Shown here in pieces: positions 34,527-46,276 of a DNA stretch of 64,000 bases. Below the pieces are notes generated by a model, which worked only from the letters and a program-made list of their open reading frames with translations, searched no databases and was not told the origin of the DNA. The stretch comes from Asterella californica. Its lineage: Eukaryota > Streptophyta > Marchantiopsida > Marchantiales > Aytoniaceae. The number at the start of each line of letters is the position of its first letter. Position 1 is the first letter of the stretch. The position numbers and the translations under genes were made by a program. The stretch covers positions 32,611,501-32,675,500 of the forward strand of contig JAYKYS010000001.1 of the NCBI GenBank assembly GCA_036924285.1, given 5' to 3'.

Positions 34527-36524
34527 TATTGTGTCAGATTTTGCGTGAAAGATGTCCAAGAAAACGTGGGGTTCCTGGCTGTGGAGATGTAGTGTGCTGA
34601 ACAGAGACAAGAAAGAGAGAAACAAGCACGAAAACGAATGTCGTAATATATATCAACTCCTAATGTACATACACTGCCGGTTCTTTCTCCCTAAGAATAC
34701 ACAACTGAGAAACATACCAGAGATGTTTGTAATCTACACCAACCCTTCTAAAACGAGCCTTGAATCTCAACCCAGACCCAAACTATCGAAGCGTAGTTCA
34801 AAGCAAGAGTAACATCTCTTTGCTAACAGAAAGAGCTGCACCAGTATCACACGATTCAAACCGAAGTCCAAACAACGTTCATGTACAAGCTCTTAGCTAA
34901 AGCTAGCTACCACAAGCTGTACATAACCAACTAGAACTTCAACGAACTCAAAAAGATGAAATTCGTAGCGAAGGAACAAAAAAAGGTCTATCTGAGAACT
35001 TTCTCTTTTTGTCAAACGGTCTTCAAGTGTCGTTAAGGCCTTCCTTCTTGACTCTGTTGGCCTCAAGAACTATCAGATCTGATTCCTGACAGCCGAGATA
35101 TCGTCGATTTTCGGTGGCAGGTGGCCGAACTTGCAAAAACTTCTCCCTACAGTTTAAAACCGCGCACACCGTCCTAACGGATCGCTTGATCTAATATCTG
35201 TCTTCTCTGGTATGTAGATCTAGCTACCCTGAATCTAACGAGACTCCAAACAAGCCGTTTGGAATTCCCCTTGCAAAACCACGCAAGAAATTTGATCGCA
35301 AGTTGTCAAAAACTGACGTAATTCTGTGGCTCAAACTCGCTCACCACACCCAAACCAACAATCCAATCCACACACGGTCTTCTCTTGTGCGTAGGTGAAG
35401 ACTCCGTGATTGCATAAGCACCAAGAATGAAAAGCTTGGCTCACCGATCGCGAAGAATAATCCAATCTCATATCGCAGACGATGAAAAATTGACATAAGC
35501 GCTTCCCTACGAGTCAATTTCTTTCACATCTCTCAAATCGTCTGATGAAACTTCGTATCGTCTTCAATTTCTTGATTCGGTGTTCTGATCTCGATGGATC
35601 CAAGGACAACAAGTTAGGACTCCAGAACGGTCTGAACGGTCCAACTCTCCTTCACAGATCACTGAAGCTCCCATAAACCTCTCCTACGTCTCAATTTCTC
35701 CCAGAACACATTCCCCGATCCGCTTCTTCACGAATCGTCTTAACCAACGCGTAGCGTGCACAGATCTGAACCCAATGACACGTTGTGCGTATGCATTGGA
35801 CTTCTCAATTTTCCAAATCGTCCACCGACAAGTCACTGAAACAAGCTAACCCTTTAAGCTGCCCCTTTACGTCAATCGCTGTACGGACAAGTTTTCTCAG
35901 ATAACGAGCTAGCAGGCCCCTTGCGTCCTTAGTATAGCGCCAGGAGCTACAAATAGCCAGTCAGCAATAGTAAACTAGGACCTAGCTTGATTTTCTCTTC
36001 TTTCGCGTCTCGTAACTTCTCCACTAGGCGTCCAAATGATGTAGACAAAGTGCTCATGGAAAGCTGACAATGAGCTCTACACATCGATGTAATAAAAGTG
36101 AAGATCCGAAGTTGTGCAAAAATTTCGTAAGCTGGGGCCTAGCTTGTTTTTCCCATCTTCCGAATCTCATAACTTCTCCACTATGCGTCAAATGAAACAG
36201 ACAAAGTGCCCATGAAAAGCTGATAAGAGCTCTACCCATTGATGCGATGAAAGTGAAGATCTAGAGTTGTGCAAAAAGCCCGTAAGCTGGGGCTTAGCTT
36301 GTTTTTCTCATCTTTCGAGTCTCGTAAGTTCTCCACTAGGCGTCCAAATGAAGTAGACAAGGTGTCTATGAAAAGCTGACAAGGAGCTCTACCCATTGAT
36401 GTAATGAAAATGAAGATCCAGAGTTGTGCAAAAAATCTCATTTTTAGTCTCATGAGTGTCTTTGGAGCGATAATGATAAGCATCGAAATAGATTTTCAGA
36501 TAGGAGACGGTCCACGACACGACA
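34527..36524 (-). mobile_element. 5' LTR of C
   Basis: 1,998 bp. Plus-strand ends are TATTGTGTCAG (a C-to-T/G-to-A worn form of TGTCGTGTCGG) and CGACACGACA. It has a TATA-like box near 34650 and about three 157-bp units at 35990-36440. The site around 35160-35220 is the uninterrupted counterpart of the B-type and A insertions at 5979 and 8036. ACGT follows at 36525. Confidence 0.85.
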
Positions 36525-36780
36525 ACGTGGGCTGCACTCTCGACCTTCATTTAGGTTAGGATGATTTGACCATTTGGGCTAGTTGTATATCGAACGGTGA
36601 CAGAGGTGCAGTTTTATTTTGACATCGAGTTGAGTTTTTTATATCGTTAGTTACGTAAGCTGCACTCACGGACCTCATTTGGGTTAAGGTGATTTGATCA
36701 TTTGAGCTAGTGATGTACTGAGGAGGGACAACGTCGATATGACGGTTATTGTGGATACATAAACTATTCAGAGATTTGGG
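36525..36780 (+). repeat. Two tandem 128-bp units
   Basis: ACGTGGGCTGCACTC at 36525 and ACGTAAGCTGCACTC at 36653 start two diverged copies sharing TTTAGGTTA/TTTGGGTTA, GATGATTTGACCATTTGGGC and similar blocks. Element C ends exactly at the first ACGT. Confidence 0.7.
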
Positions 36781-36845
36781 TTCATAGATTAGATTAAGGA
36801 TTTGAGTATTGTTTATAGACGACTTGTGTTTATTTCTCAATTTTT

Positions 36846-37001
36846 GAAAGTGTACAAAAAATGAGGTTGGATATCTAAAGGACTTGTTCTCATGATGTAA
36901 TTTTCTCTCTCTTGTCTTGTTCTTGCACACGATATCTCTACAGTCATATACCTCACGTATTCTTGGACAACTTTCATATGCAAAATTCATACAATACGAT
37001 A
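36846..37001 (+). mobile_element. Decayed 3' end of an A-type LTR, plus orientation
   Basis: Tracks the last 150 bp of the plus LTR at about 9890-10044 (CTCTCTTGTCTTG, CACACGATATCTC, CAAAATTCATACAATACGATA), with many C-to-T changes. A worn primer site may follow at 37003-37020. Confidence 0.6.
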
Positions 37002-38340
37002 GCGTGCAACTAGAAGAAGGGAGCCACAGATCCAATCAGACCTTAATGCTCTATCAAGCTCACAAGATCCTCTTAATGAGGAGCCCATAGAGGAGATTCT
37101 ATTAGAGAAAAAGAGCAAAGTGACGAGGGGAAGAAATTTACTCTCCAAGAAAAAAAAGAGAAAATACCTACACCTCAAGAGAAGAGAAAGTTACATGTGT
37201 ACAAGTTGCAATCAGATATAGTGACCAATACAAATCTTCAGGTTGAGGGATACCTCTTTGAAAGTGGATAAAGAGTTTCAAGGTTTTCACGTTTTACTCT
37301 TCTAACGCAGGAGTACAAGAGTGCAGAAGAGAGATACAATTCTACCCTCATTGAGGAAGTATCCATTCACATATGGATTTATAAGATTGACAGAGAATGG
37401 GTTGGTGTCGTGATCCTCAGTCTTAAGATCAGACGCAGACGCGAACAACAAGACCGTAGTGGACTTGTGCTAGGTTGTGAACGCTGCGAGTAAGACTTAA
37501 CAGTTTGATCGAGAAGTTGACAACAGAAGAACCCTAAGTGGTTCTCTGAACCAAGATTAGAACGTTGGGTTATGACGTAGAGATCTATCCCAAGAGGACC
37601 TTAGACGAACGCTGATCTAAGAGGACAAGTCTAGAAGCGGACTGAAACACAAGACCAAAATATAGTTATGAGACGTGGGTCTCAGATGCGGGATCGAGAC
37701 GTGAGTCCGGCGGAGATGGACCCTGGTTTGACGTTGATCTGAATCACAGTCTGACGCTAGACCACGGTTTCTCGAAAAATTTCTAAGTGTTGGAGCTCCA
37801 GCGAAGTTTTGGGTTGTGGACAGAGCTCTATGCAAGATCTCGTGGCGAGTAAAGTATCATTGGAAAGGTCTTGACGAGAGCTTTCTAGTGATAACTCCTC
37901 GAACTGACCTCGGAGCTGAGAAATCATGGCCGATCTTGTGATCAAATTGTGGTATAATTTTTAGAGATCAAAGAGGAAGACGGGACCGCCGATCCTCAGA
38001 AGTATATATGAGAGGGGTTCGATGCCTGGGTGGGCAAGGACGAGTCACCCGATCCTAGAGTTTGACGGACGGACTCTAAGGACATGAGCTGATGACTCGG
38101 TCAGCTCCAAGATACGTTTCGGTCCAGACTTGAGCGTCTGGACTTAGGAACGACCCAAGGACTGGGGCGGCCTAAGGAACAAGATGGCGAGTTAGATCAT
38201 CATTCAAGAGCCTAGATCTAGATGGACATCACGGACGATTGCACCGCTAGGTGTGCTAGAGGCACTATTTAGGACCTTGGACTTTATGGGAGGTCCGCCC
38301 CAAGTCATGTTGTGACTTGCTCATGTTTCGAGAGACCTAG
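37002..38340. other. Decayed intergenic or transposon sequence, nothing recognised
   Basis: About 1.3 kb with no ORF above 72 codons and no match to the families here that I can see. Possibly the internal part of the worn element whose LTR ends at 37001. Confidence 0.4.
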
Positions 38341-38344
38341 CCGG

Positions 38345-39927
38345 TGTCGTGTCGTGGACGGCTCCTATCTGAAATTCAGACTTCGATGCTTGTCGCTCCA
38401 AAGACACTCATGAGAAAGACAAGCTAGGCCCCAGCTTACGAGCTTTTGGCACAACTTCGGATCTTCGCTTTTATCGCATCAGTGGATAGAGCTCCTTGTT
38501 AGCTTTCCATAAGCACTTCATCTACTTCGTTTGGACGCCTAGTGGAAAATTTACAAGACTCGAAAGATGGAGAAAACAAGCTAGGTCCCAGCTTACGGGC
38601 TTTTGGCGCAACTTCGGATCTTCACTTTTATCTCATAGATGGGTAGAGCTCATTGTCAGCTTTCCATAGGCTATTGTTTACTTCGTTTGGACATCTAGTG
38701 ATGAAGTTATGTGACTCGAAAGAAGGAAAAATCAAGCTAGGCCCTAGTTTACTTGCCGACTGGGTATTTGAGGCTTCAGGCGTTATATCAAAGACGTAAG
38801 GGGCCTGCTTCAATTATTATCACAGATCTTCGTACGTACAGAGACTGTGACAATGGGGCAGCTTAGGGGCTAGCTTGCGCATGTGACCTATCAACAGACG
38901 GTTCGGGAGATTTGGGAGTCCAATGCAAGCACGCAAGGCGTCGTTGGGTTCAGATCTGTGCAGGCTACGCATTGGTTCAAACGGTTTTGGAAGAGACGGA
39001 TCGGGAGTGCGTACTAAGAGAAATTGAGACGCAGGAAGCAGATTTGGGATTTTCAGTTACCTGTGAAGGAGAGTTGGATCGTTCGGGCCGTTCGGGCCGT
39101 TCCGGAGTCCAAACTTGCTGTCCTTGGATCCATCGGGATCAGAACAACGAGTTCTACAGGAAATTGAAGACGATACGAAGTTTCATCGGACGGTTTAGGA
39201 GTTCTGAGTGAAATTGGCTCGCAGGGAAGCGCTTACATCAGATTTTTGTTCGTCTGCGAGCTGAGGTTAGTTGTTCTTCGCGATCGGCGAGCCAAGCTCT
39301 TCGTTCTTGATGCCTAGCGATCATGGAGTCTTCATCTACGCATAGGAGAAGACTGTACGTGAATTGGATTGTTGGTTTGTGTGTGGTGAGCGAGTTTAAG
39401 CCGCAGGGAGTCGATTTACGTCAGTTTTTTGCAACTTGCGATCAAATTTCTCGTGTGGTTTTGCAAGAGGAACTCCAAACGGCTTGTTTGGAGTCTCGTT
39501 GGGTTTAGGATAGCTAGATCTATCTGCCAGAGAAGACGGATATCAGTTTAGACGATCCGTTTGTGCGGTGTGTGCGATTTTAAGCCGCAGGGAGGAGTTT
39601 TTGAAAGTTCGATCACCTGCGACCAAAAATCGACGATATCTCGGCTGTTGGGAGTCGGATCTGAAGGTTTCTTGGGTTAACGGAGTCAGCGGAGGAGACC
39701 CTATCGACATCTGAAGTCCGTTCGGCGAAAGGAGGAAGTCCATAGATAGTTCTGTGCTCTTAGGAGAAAGAACCGACAGTGTACATACATTTGGAGTTGG
39801 TATATATCGCAGCGTTCGTTTTCGTGGTTGTTTTTCTCTGTCTTCTCTCTGTTTCAGCACACAGCATCTCCATAGCCAGGAACCTTGCGTTTTCCTTGAC
39901 ATCCTTCACGCAATATCCGACACGACA
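38345..39927 (+). mobile_element. 5' LTR of A'
   Basis: 1,583 bp, TGTCGTGTCG to CGACACGACA, with a TATATATC box at 39801-39808. Confidence 0.85.
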
Positions 39928-39931
39928 TCGA

Positions 39932-39949
39932 TGGTGAACTCGACGTGAA
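39932..39949 (+). promoter_or_regulatory. Primer-binding site of A', tRNA-Trp type
   Basis: TGGTGAACTCGACGTGAA, four bases (TCGA) after the LTR end. Confidence 0.7.
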
Positions 39950-40089
39950 AGTCCGGGATGGAGATCTGTGTGTTTGAACTGGGCAGAAGAGATCAGCAAT
40001 CATGAACGAGGATGAAGATGGATTTGGTTGTTCGGGAGGATGCTGTGGACTTGAGATGATGGATTTGTAGATCATGGGAGGATGGGAGG

Positions 40090-41538
40090 ATGGGACGAGC
40101 CATGACTATGGACGGGATGGACGGATTAGAAGGGATACCAAGGGTGCAGTTGGATGCAGCAACTGCACGATTGTTTCAAGCCTTCACTTTGTTTTTACAA
40201 CAAGAGCAAGGGAACCAACAAAAGGAGGCTTTGGGGAAGAAGGCGCTTCGGAGGGTGATCGACAAGCTTGATCTATTTGGTGGGAGAGACATCTCTGAGT
40301 ACTTGAGATGTTACAAGATGGAGATGGATTCGGATCAGATACCGGAGAAAGAGATGATCGAGACGTTCGAACTCGCTGCGGTGCCTGAGATAATGGAGCA
40401 TGTGAAGGGTCTAACAAAGCATTTTGGGAGGAACTGGGATACATTTTCACATGCGCTGATGGAGGAGTATTTCTTGAGAAACTCAGATCGAGTAACCAAG
40501 AAATTGTTTTTGGGATGGGTCAATCGATCCAACAAGGGTTTACAGCTTACAGAGTTGTTAAAAGAGTTCGAGAGACAATTCTCTCAACTACCTCGGGTGG
40601 ACAAGCTAACCTTGGAGAGCTACAAGACAAAGCTGTTTCTTCAAGCTACGGATGAACCATGGCAAGAACAGTTGGAGCTACTTCTGGAGGACGAGGAGGA
40701 AGAAGATGGGTTAACAAGAAATTGGGAGGTTGTGCATGAAGCGGTTGAACTTCTTGTCTGGAGACATACAAGAGAAAGGGTTACCAGGTCGACATCTATA
40801 TCGCTGACAACCACACCAGTTCGGGTAGTATCTGAGGTTCAACCTCCAGTTGTGGTTGTAGAGGAAAAGGATCCAACCATCGAGGACCTACAGCAAAAGA
40901 TGCAAGATCTGCAAGCTAAGGTTACTAGGTTGGAGGGTAAGGGATCGTTGAACAAGACAGAACTTGTACCCAAACCAGCTTGTGTACATCAGTGTACGTG
41001 GTGTGATGATACTGATCATCAACGAGACGATTGCATCGACTTTGTAGAATCTTTGCAACGTGAGGTTATTTCTTGGGAGGATGGAAAGGTAGCATTCAGA
41101 TGTTCGGGTACTCTCCTTCAAGCCAACGTTGATAAAGGAGGGATGAAGAAGTTTATGGATGATTATCTTGCGGCACATGCAGTTGTATCTATCGAAGCTA
41201 CAAGTTATGGTGCTCGGGTGGAGGAGATTGAGCATGATCTCCATATGGATAATTTGGGTGAGCACGTGGATCCAGACGAGCTCAAGTTGGATACTGCATC
41301 CATGATGCAGAGCGAGAAGAAAAGACAAGAAGAGACATCTTTAGGGAAGCAAGCTGGGCAGGATAAGGTTCAACATGAAACTATTCTTCCTGAACAGACA
41401 ATGGAGGGCGATCCTTCACAACTGGAGAAGATGGTTGGGGTGCAGACAGTGGACATGGTTGATCTGGTTGCAAACATACAACAACCAGTTATTGATACAG
41501 TGATAGATGTGAAGGGAGGTTGGAAGGAGTGCATTTGA
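40090..41538 (+). CDS. gag: Intact gag of non-autonomous element A'
   Basis: 482 codons without interruption. Residues 1-25 MGRAMTMDGMDGLEGIPRV; about 50-190 the capsid region (DLFGGRDISEYLRCYKMEM, EMIETFELAAVPEI, LLKEFERQFSQLPRVDKLTL); about 225-260 basic and acidic stretches; about 275-300 a heptad-like helix (EDLQQKMQDLQAKVTRLEGK); about 312-325 a CCHC zinc knuckle CTWCDDTDHQRDDC; an acidic C-terminal third rich in Glu, Asp and Gln. Gag should form the virus-like particle and package RNA. The TGA at 41536 is followed in frame by SREVLGATTREVHDVIIG, homologous to the pre-protease linker of B. It is the only complete transposon ORF I find for the A lineage. Confidence 0.85.
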   Translation: MGRAMTMDGMDGLEGIPRVQLDAATARLFQAFTLFLQQEQGNQQKEALGKKALRRVIDKLDLFGGRDISEYLRCYKMEMDSDQIPEKEMIETFELAAVPEIMEHVKGLTKHFGRNWDTFSHALMEEYFLRNSDRVTKKLFLGWVNRSNKGLQLTELLKEFERQFSQLPRVDKLTLESYKTKLFLQATDEPWQEQLELLLEDEEEEDGLTRNWEVVHEAVELLVWRHTRERVTRSTSISLTTTPVRVVSEVQPPVVVVEEKDPTIEDLQQKMQDLQAKVTRLEGKGSLNKTELVPKPACVHQCTWCDDTDHQRDDCIDFVESLQREVISWEDGKVAFRCSGTLLQANVDKGGMKKFMDDYLAAHAVVSIEATSYGARVEEIEHDLHMDNLGEHVDPDELKLDTASMMQSEKKRQEETSLGKQAGQDKVQHETILPEQTMEGDPSQLEKMVGVQTVDMVDLVANIQQPVIDTVIDVKGGWKECI

Positions 41539-42315
41539 GATGTAAAGATTGGGTTCTTATCACGGGAGGTCTTGGGTGCGACTACAAGGGAAGTCCATGA
41601 TGTCATCATTGGCATCATCAAGAACATACATGCTGAAGGTGAAGGAGAGTGGATGGATGCTCTGGAGGCTACGGGTATAGGATGATGGGTAAGGATGGCT
41701 TACAGGGTAGAAGCCATTGCTGAAGATGAATTGGTTGAGAGAGTGATGCTTGGGAGGTTGTGAGGATTTTCAGAAGAAGAGATCAGGGAGGATGATGGTT
41801 GAGGAGGATATCATTGTACAGTGAGATAATGATGGTTGCGGTTGAGGATTTTACTTGCAGGAGTGTGGTTCTTTTTTTTCAGAAAAGCAAAAAAAGAAGA
41901 AGAGAGGATTAGATACGATGACAGTATCGACTTGGGGTTGAGGATTACAGTCAGATATATGATGATGATTGGGTTCATGGATGATGTCTACTACGACACT
42001 TGGATCACAAACCTCGACGGTGAGATTCGACAGGACGGATGGAAGACATTTTTATGGTATGAAGGGTTATTCTTTCTATGTCTTCGCATATTGAAGATGT
42101 GTAGATTTAGAGGGGGTGATTGGATGGGAGGTTCGAGGTGAAGGTCGATGAGCATGGATCTAATGGGGATCATGACAGGGTAGCAACTTCAAGATGACGA
42201 TCAGGTTGCAACCTTGAGGATGAAGTTGACTGAGATGTGAGGGAGGATGACAAGATGGGTTGAGTGCCGGTCCACTCCTTGGTTGGTATCTCTGGTGCAT
42301 ACCGGAGGATGCACA
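41539..42315 (+). other. Post-gag non-coding region of A'
   Basis: About 45 codons of linker homology right after the stop, then no ORF of note. The last 450 bp are repeated in inverse orientation at 45822-46276. A conserved stretch around 42280 (CTCCTTGGTTGGTATCTCTG) is also seen near 12290, 19650 and 45860, so the 3' leader is under common descent with C. Confidence 0.55.
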
Positions 42316-42332
42316 GGTTTGGAGGGGGTGGA
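42316..42332 (+). promoter_or_regulatory. Polypurine tract of A'
   Basis: GGTTTGGAGGGGGTGGA directly before the LTR start TGTCGTG at 42333. Confidence 0.9.
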
Positions 42333-43759
42333 TGTCGTGTCGGGGACCGGCTCCTATATGAAATTCAGACTTCGATGCTTGTCGCTCCAAAGACACTCAT
42401 GAGAAAGACAAGCTAGGCCTCAGCTTACGGGCTTTTGGCACAACTTCAGATCTTCGCTTTTATCGCATCAGTGGATAGAGCTCCTTGTTAGCTTTCCATA
42501 GGTACTTCATCTACTTCGTTTGGACGCCTAGTGGAAAAATTACAAGACTCGAAAGATGGAGAAAACAAGCTAGGCCCCAGCTTACGGGCTTTTGGCGCAA
42601 CTTCGGATCTTCACTTTTATCTCATAGATGGGTAGAGCTCATTGTCAGCTTTCCATAGGCATATTGTTTACTTCGTTTTGACATCTAGTGATGAAGTTAT
42701 GCGACTCGAAAGAAGGAAAAATCAAGCTAGGCCCTAGTTTACTTGCTGACTGGGTATTTGAGGCTTCAGCGTTATATCAAAGACGTAAGGGTCCTGCTTC
42801 AATTATTATCACAGAACTTCATACGTACAGAGACTGTGACAAGGGGACAGCTTAGGGGCTAGCTTGCGCATGTGACATATCAATGGACGGTTCGGGAGAT
42901 TTGGGAGTCCAATGCAAGCGCGCAAGGCGTCGTTGGGTTCAGATCTGTGCAGGCTACGCACTGGTTCAAACGGTTTTGGAAGAGACGGATCGGGGAGTGC
43001 GTACTAAGAGAAATTGAGACGGAGGAAGCAGATTTGGGATTTTCAGTTATATGTGAAGGAGAGTTGGATCGTTCGGGCTGTTCCGGAGTCCAAACTTGTT
43101 GTCCTTGGATCCATCGGGATCAGAACAACGAGTTCTATAGGAAATTGAAGACGATACGAAGTTTCATCGGGCGGTTTAGGAGTTCTGAGTGAAATTGGCT
43201 CGCAAGGAAGCGCTTACATCAGATTTTTGTTCGTCTGCGAGCTAAGGTTGGGTTGTTCTTCGCGATCGGTGAGCCAAGCTCTTCGTTCTTGGTGCCTACG
43301 CGATCAGGGAGTCTTCATCTACGCATAGGAGAAGACTGTACGCGAATTGGATTGTTGGTTTGGGTGTGGTGAGCGAGTTTAAGCCGCAGGGAGTCGATTT
43401 ACGTCAGTTTTTTGCAACCTGCGGCCAAATTTCTCGTGTGGTTTTGCAAGAGGAACTCCAAACGGCTTGTTTGGAGTCTCGTTGGGTTCAAGATAGCTAG
43501 ATCTATCTGCCAGAGAAGACGGATATCAGTTTAGACGATCCGTTTGTGCGGTGTGTGCGATTTTAAGCCGTAGGGAGGAGTTTTTGAAAGTTCGATCACC
43601 TGCGATAAAAAATCAGCGATATCTCGGCTGTTGGGAGTCGGATCTGAAGGTTTCTTGGGTTAACGGAGTCAGCGGAGGAGACCCTATCGACATCTGAAGT
43701 CCGTTCGGCGAAAAGAGGAAGTCCACAGATAGTTCTGTGCTCTTAGGAGAAAGAACCGA
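42333..43759 (+). mobile_element. 3' LTR of A', truncated
   Basis: Follows the 5' LTR closely as far as AAGAACCGA, then breaks about 160 bp before the expected end. Twenty-seven unrelated bases (43760-43786) separate it from the inverted LTR of A''. Confidence 0.8.
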
Positions 43760-43786
43760 ATATCCCCTCCATCTAGCGCCAATCGA

Positions 43787-46276
43787 TGTCGTGTCGGATA
43801 TTACGTGAAGGATGTCCAGGAAAACATGAGGTTCCTAGCTGTGGAGATGTTGTGTGCTGAAACAGAGACAAGACAGAGAAAAAGAACCACGAAAACGAAC
43901 ACTGCGATATATACACTCCAAATGTATGTACACTGCCGGTTCTTTCTCCTAAGAGCACAGAACTGAAAAACAGACCAGAGCGGTCTGTAACTTGTTTCAA
44001 AGCCCTTAAAAACAATCTCTGAATCACAACCCTGACCCAAAACCACCGAAGCGTAGCTCAAAGCAAGAGAAACTTCCCTTTGTTAACAAACAGAGCCACA
44101 ACAGTATCACGCGATCCAAACCCAAGTCCAAACCACATCCATGTATAAGCTCTTAGCTAAGCTAGCTACCTCAAGCTGTATACAACCAACCAGAACTCTA
44201 ACGAACTCAAAAGAGCAAAACCCGTAGCGAAGAAACCAAAAAAGACCTATTTGTGGACTTCCTCCTTTCGCTGAACGGACTTCAGATGTCGATAGGGTCT
44301 CCTCCGCTGACTCCATTAACCCAAGACACCTTCAGATCCGACTCCCAACAGCCGAGATATCGTCGATTTTCGATTGCAGGTGATCGAATCTTCAAAAATT
44401 CCTCCCTGCGGCTTAAAACCGCACACATCACACAAACGGATCGTCTAAACTGATATCCGTCTTCCTTGGCAGATAGATCTAGTTACCATGAACCCAACAA
44501 GACTCCAAACAAGTCGTTTGGAGTTCCCCTTGCAAAACCACGCAAGAAATTTGGTCGCAGGTTGCAAAAAACTGACGTAAATCAGCTCCATGCGGCTCAA
44601 ACTTGCTTACCACACCCAAACCAACAATCCAATTCACGTACAGTCTTCTCTTACGCGTACATGAGGACTCTTTGATCGCATAGGCACCAAGAACGAAAAG
44701 CTTGGCTCACCGATCGCGAAGAACAATCCAATCTCAGGTCGCAGACGATGAAAAACTTGACGCAAGCGCTTCCCTGCGAGCCAATTTCACTCAGAACTCC
44801 CAAATCGTCCGATGAAAACTCGTATCGTCTTCAATTTTCTAAAGAACTCATTGTTCTGATCCCGATGGATCCAAGGACAGCAAGTTTGGACTCCGGAACG
44901 GTCCGAACGGTCCAACTCTCCTTCACAGATAACTGAAAACTCCAAATCTACTTCCTGCGTCTCAATTTCTCTCAGAACACAACCCCTGATCCGTCTCTTC
45001 TCAAACCGTCTTAACCTGTGCGTAGCCTGCACAGATCTGAATCTGATGACACCTTGCGCGCGTGTATTGGACTTCTCAATTCTCCAAAACGTCCATCGAC
45101 AAGTCGCAAGAACAAGCAAGCCCCTTAAGCAGACCCCTTGCGTCAGTCTCTGTATGTACAAAGTTCTCTCAATAATAATGAAGCAGGCCTCTTGCGTCTT
45201 TGATATAACGCCTGAAGTCTCATATACCGAGTCAGCAAGTAAACTAGAGCCTAGCTTGATTTTACCTTCTTTCGAGTCGCATAACTTCTTCACTAGATGT
45301 CCAAACGAAGTAAACAAGATACCCATGGAAAGCTGACAACGAGCTCTACCAATCTATGTGATGAAAGTGAAGATCCGAAGTTGCGCCAAAAGCTCGTAAG
45401 CTGGGGCCTAGCTTATTTTCTCCATCTTTCGAGTCTTGTAACTTTTCCACTAGGCGTCCAAACGAAGTAGACGAAGTGCCTATGGAAAGCTGACAATGAG
45501 CTCTACCCATCTATGTGATAAAAGTGAAGATCCGAAGTTGCACCAAAATCCCGCAAGCTGGGGCCTAGCTTGCTTTCTCCATCTTTCGAGTCTTGTAACT
45601 TCTCCACTATACGTCCAAACGAAGTAGACGAAGTGCCTATGGAGTGCTGACAAAGAGCGGTATCCACTGATGCGATGAAAGCGAAGATTCGAAATGGTGC
45701 CAAAAGCCCGTAAGCAAGGGCCTAGCTTGTCTTCTCATGAGTGTTTTTGGAGCGACAAGCATCGAACTTTGAATTTCAGATAGGAACCGGTCCACGACAC
45801 GACATCCACCCCCTCCAAACCTGTGCATCCTCCGGTATGCACCAGAGATACCAACCAAGGAGTGGACCGGCACGCACACTTGTTCTCATCTTGTCATCCT
45901 CCTTCCCATCTCAGTCAACCTCATTCTCAAGTCCTCAACTCGATCGTCATCTTGAAGTTACAACTCCATGATCATCTCTGGCTCCATGCTCATCGCATCT
46001 CTTCTCTAACCTCTCATCCAATCACCCCTTCTAAATCTACACATCTTTCAATATGCGAAGATATAGAAAGAATAACCCATCATACAATAGAAATGTCTTC
46101 CATCCGTCCTGTAGAACCTCACCGTCGAGGTTTGTGACCCAAGTGTCGTAGTAGACATCATCCATGAACCCAATCATCATCATATATCTGACTGTAATCC
46201 TCAACCTCAAGTCGGTACATGTCATCGTACCTAATCCTCTCTTCTTTTTTTGTTTTCTGAAAAAAAAGAACCACAC
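43787..46276 (-). mobile_element. Element A'': 3' LTR and 3' internal end, minus strand
   Basis: Full LTR 43787-45804 (2,018 bp) with TCGA before it, polypurine tract 45805-45821, then about 455 bp of 3' internal sequence matching 12271-12724. It is cut at 46276 where fragment G begins. The gag part is missing. Confidence 0.8.

Larger units (their letters stand above)
18729..36524 (-). mobile_element. Element C: Ty3/gypsy LTR retrotransposon, decayed, hosting D
   Basis: Minus strand: 5' LTR (34527-36524), tRNA-Trp-type primer site, gag (34313 to 33172), interruption by D, rest of gag and pol (24211 to about 19660), polypurine tract (19608), 3' LTR (19607 leftward). Its right flank is ACGT at 36525. 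Many stops and frame changes make it inactive. LTR and primer site match the gag-only A elements, so C represents the likely autonomous parent lineage of A. Confidence 0.8.
38345..43759 (+). mobile_element. Element A': gag-only LTR retrotransposon, plus strand
   Basis: 5' LTR (38345-39927, preceded by CCGG), tRNA-Trp-type primer site, intact gag, polypurine tract (42316-42332), 3' LTR cut at 43759. Both LTRs carry two 157-bp units and lack the same segment of about 270 bp present in the 2,018-bp LTR at 43787, so the source element was already shortened. It has no protease, RT or integrase: it fits the class of gag-containing non-autonomous LTR elements (TR-GAG). Confidence 0.85.
41863..46276. 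repeat. 4.4-kb inverted repeat (second palindrome)
   Basis: Left arm 41863-43759, right arm about 43938-46276, loop about 178 nt. The arms are the 3' internal end, polypurine tract and 3' LTR of A' and A'' in opposite orientation. They differ by a segment of about 270 bp and one 157-bp unit, so they come from two different insertions rather than one duplication. Confidence 0.8.

Noticed and set aside
38010..38030. tRNA B-box-like GGTTCGATGCC
   Set aside because: No matching A box, anticodon stem or acceptor pairing at the right distance.
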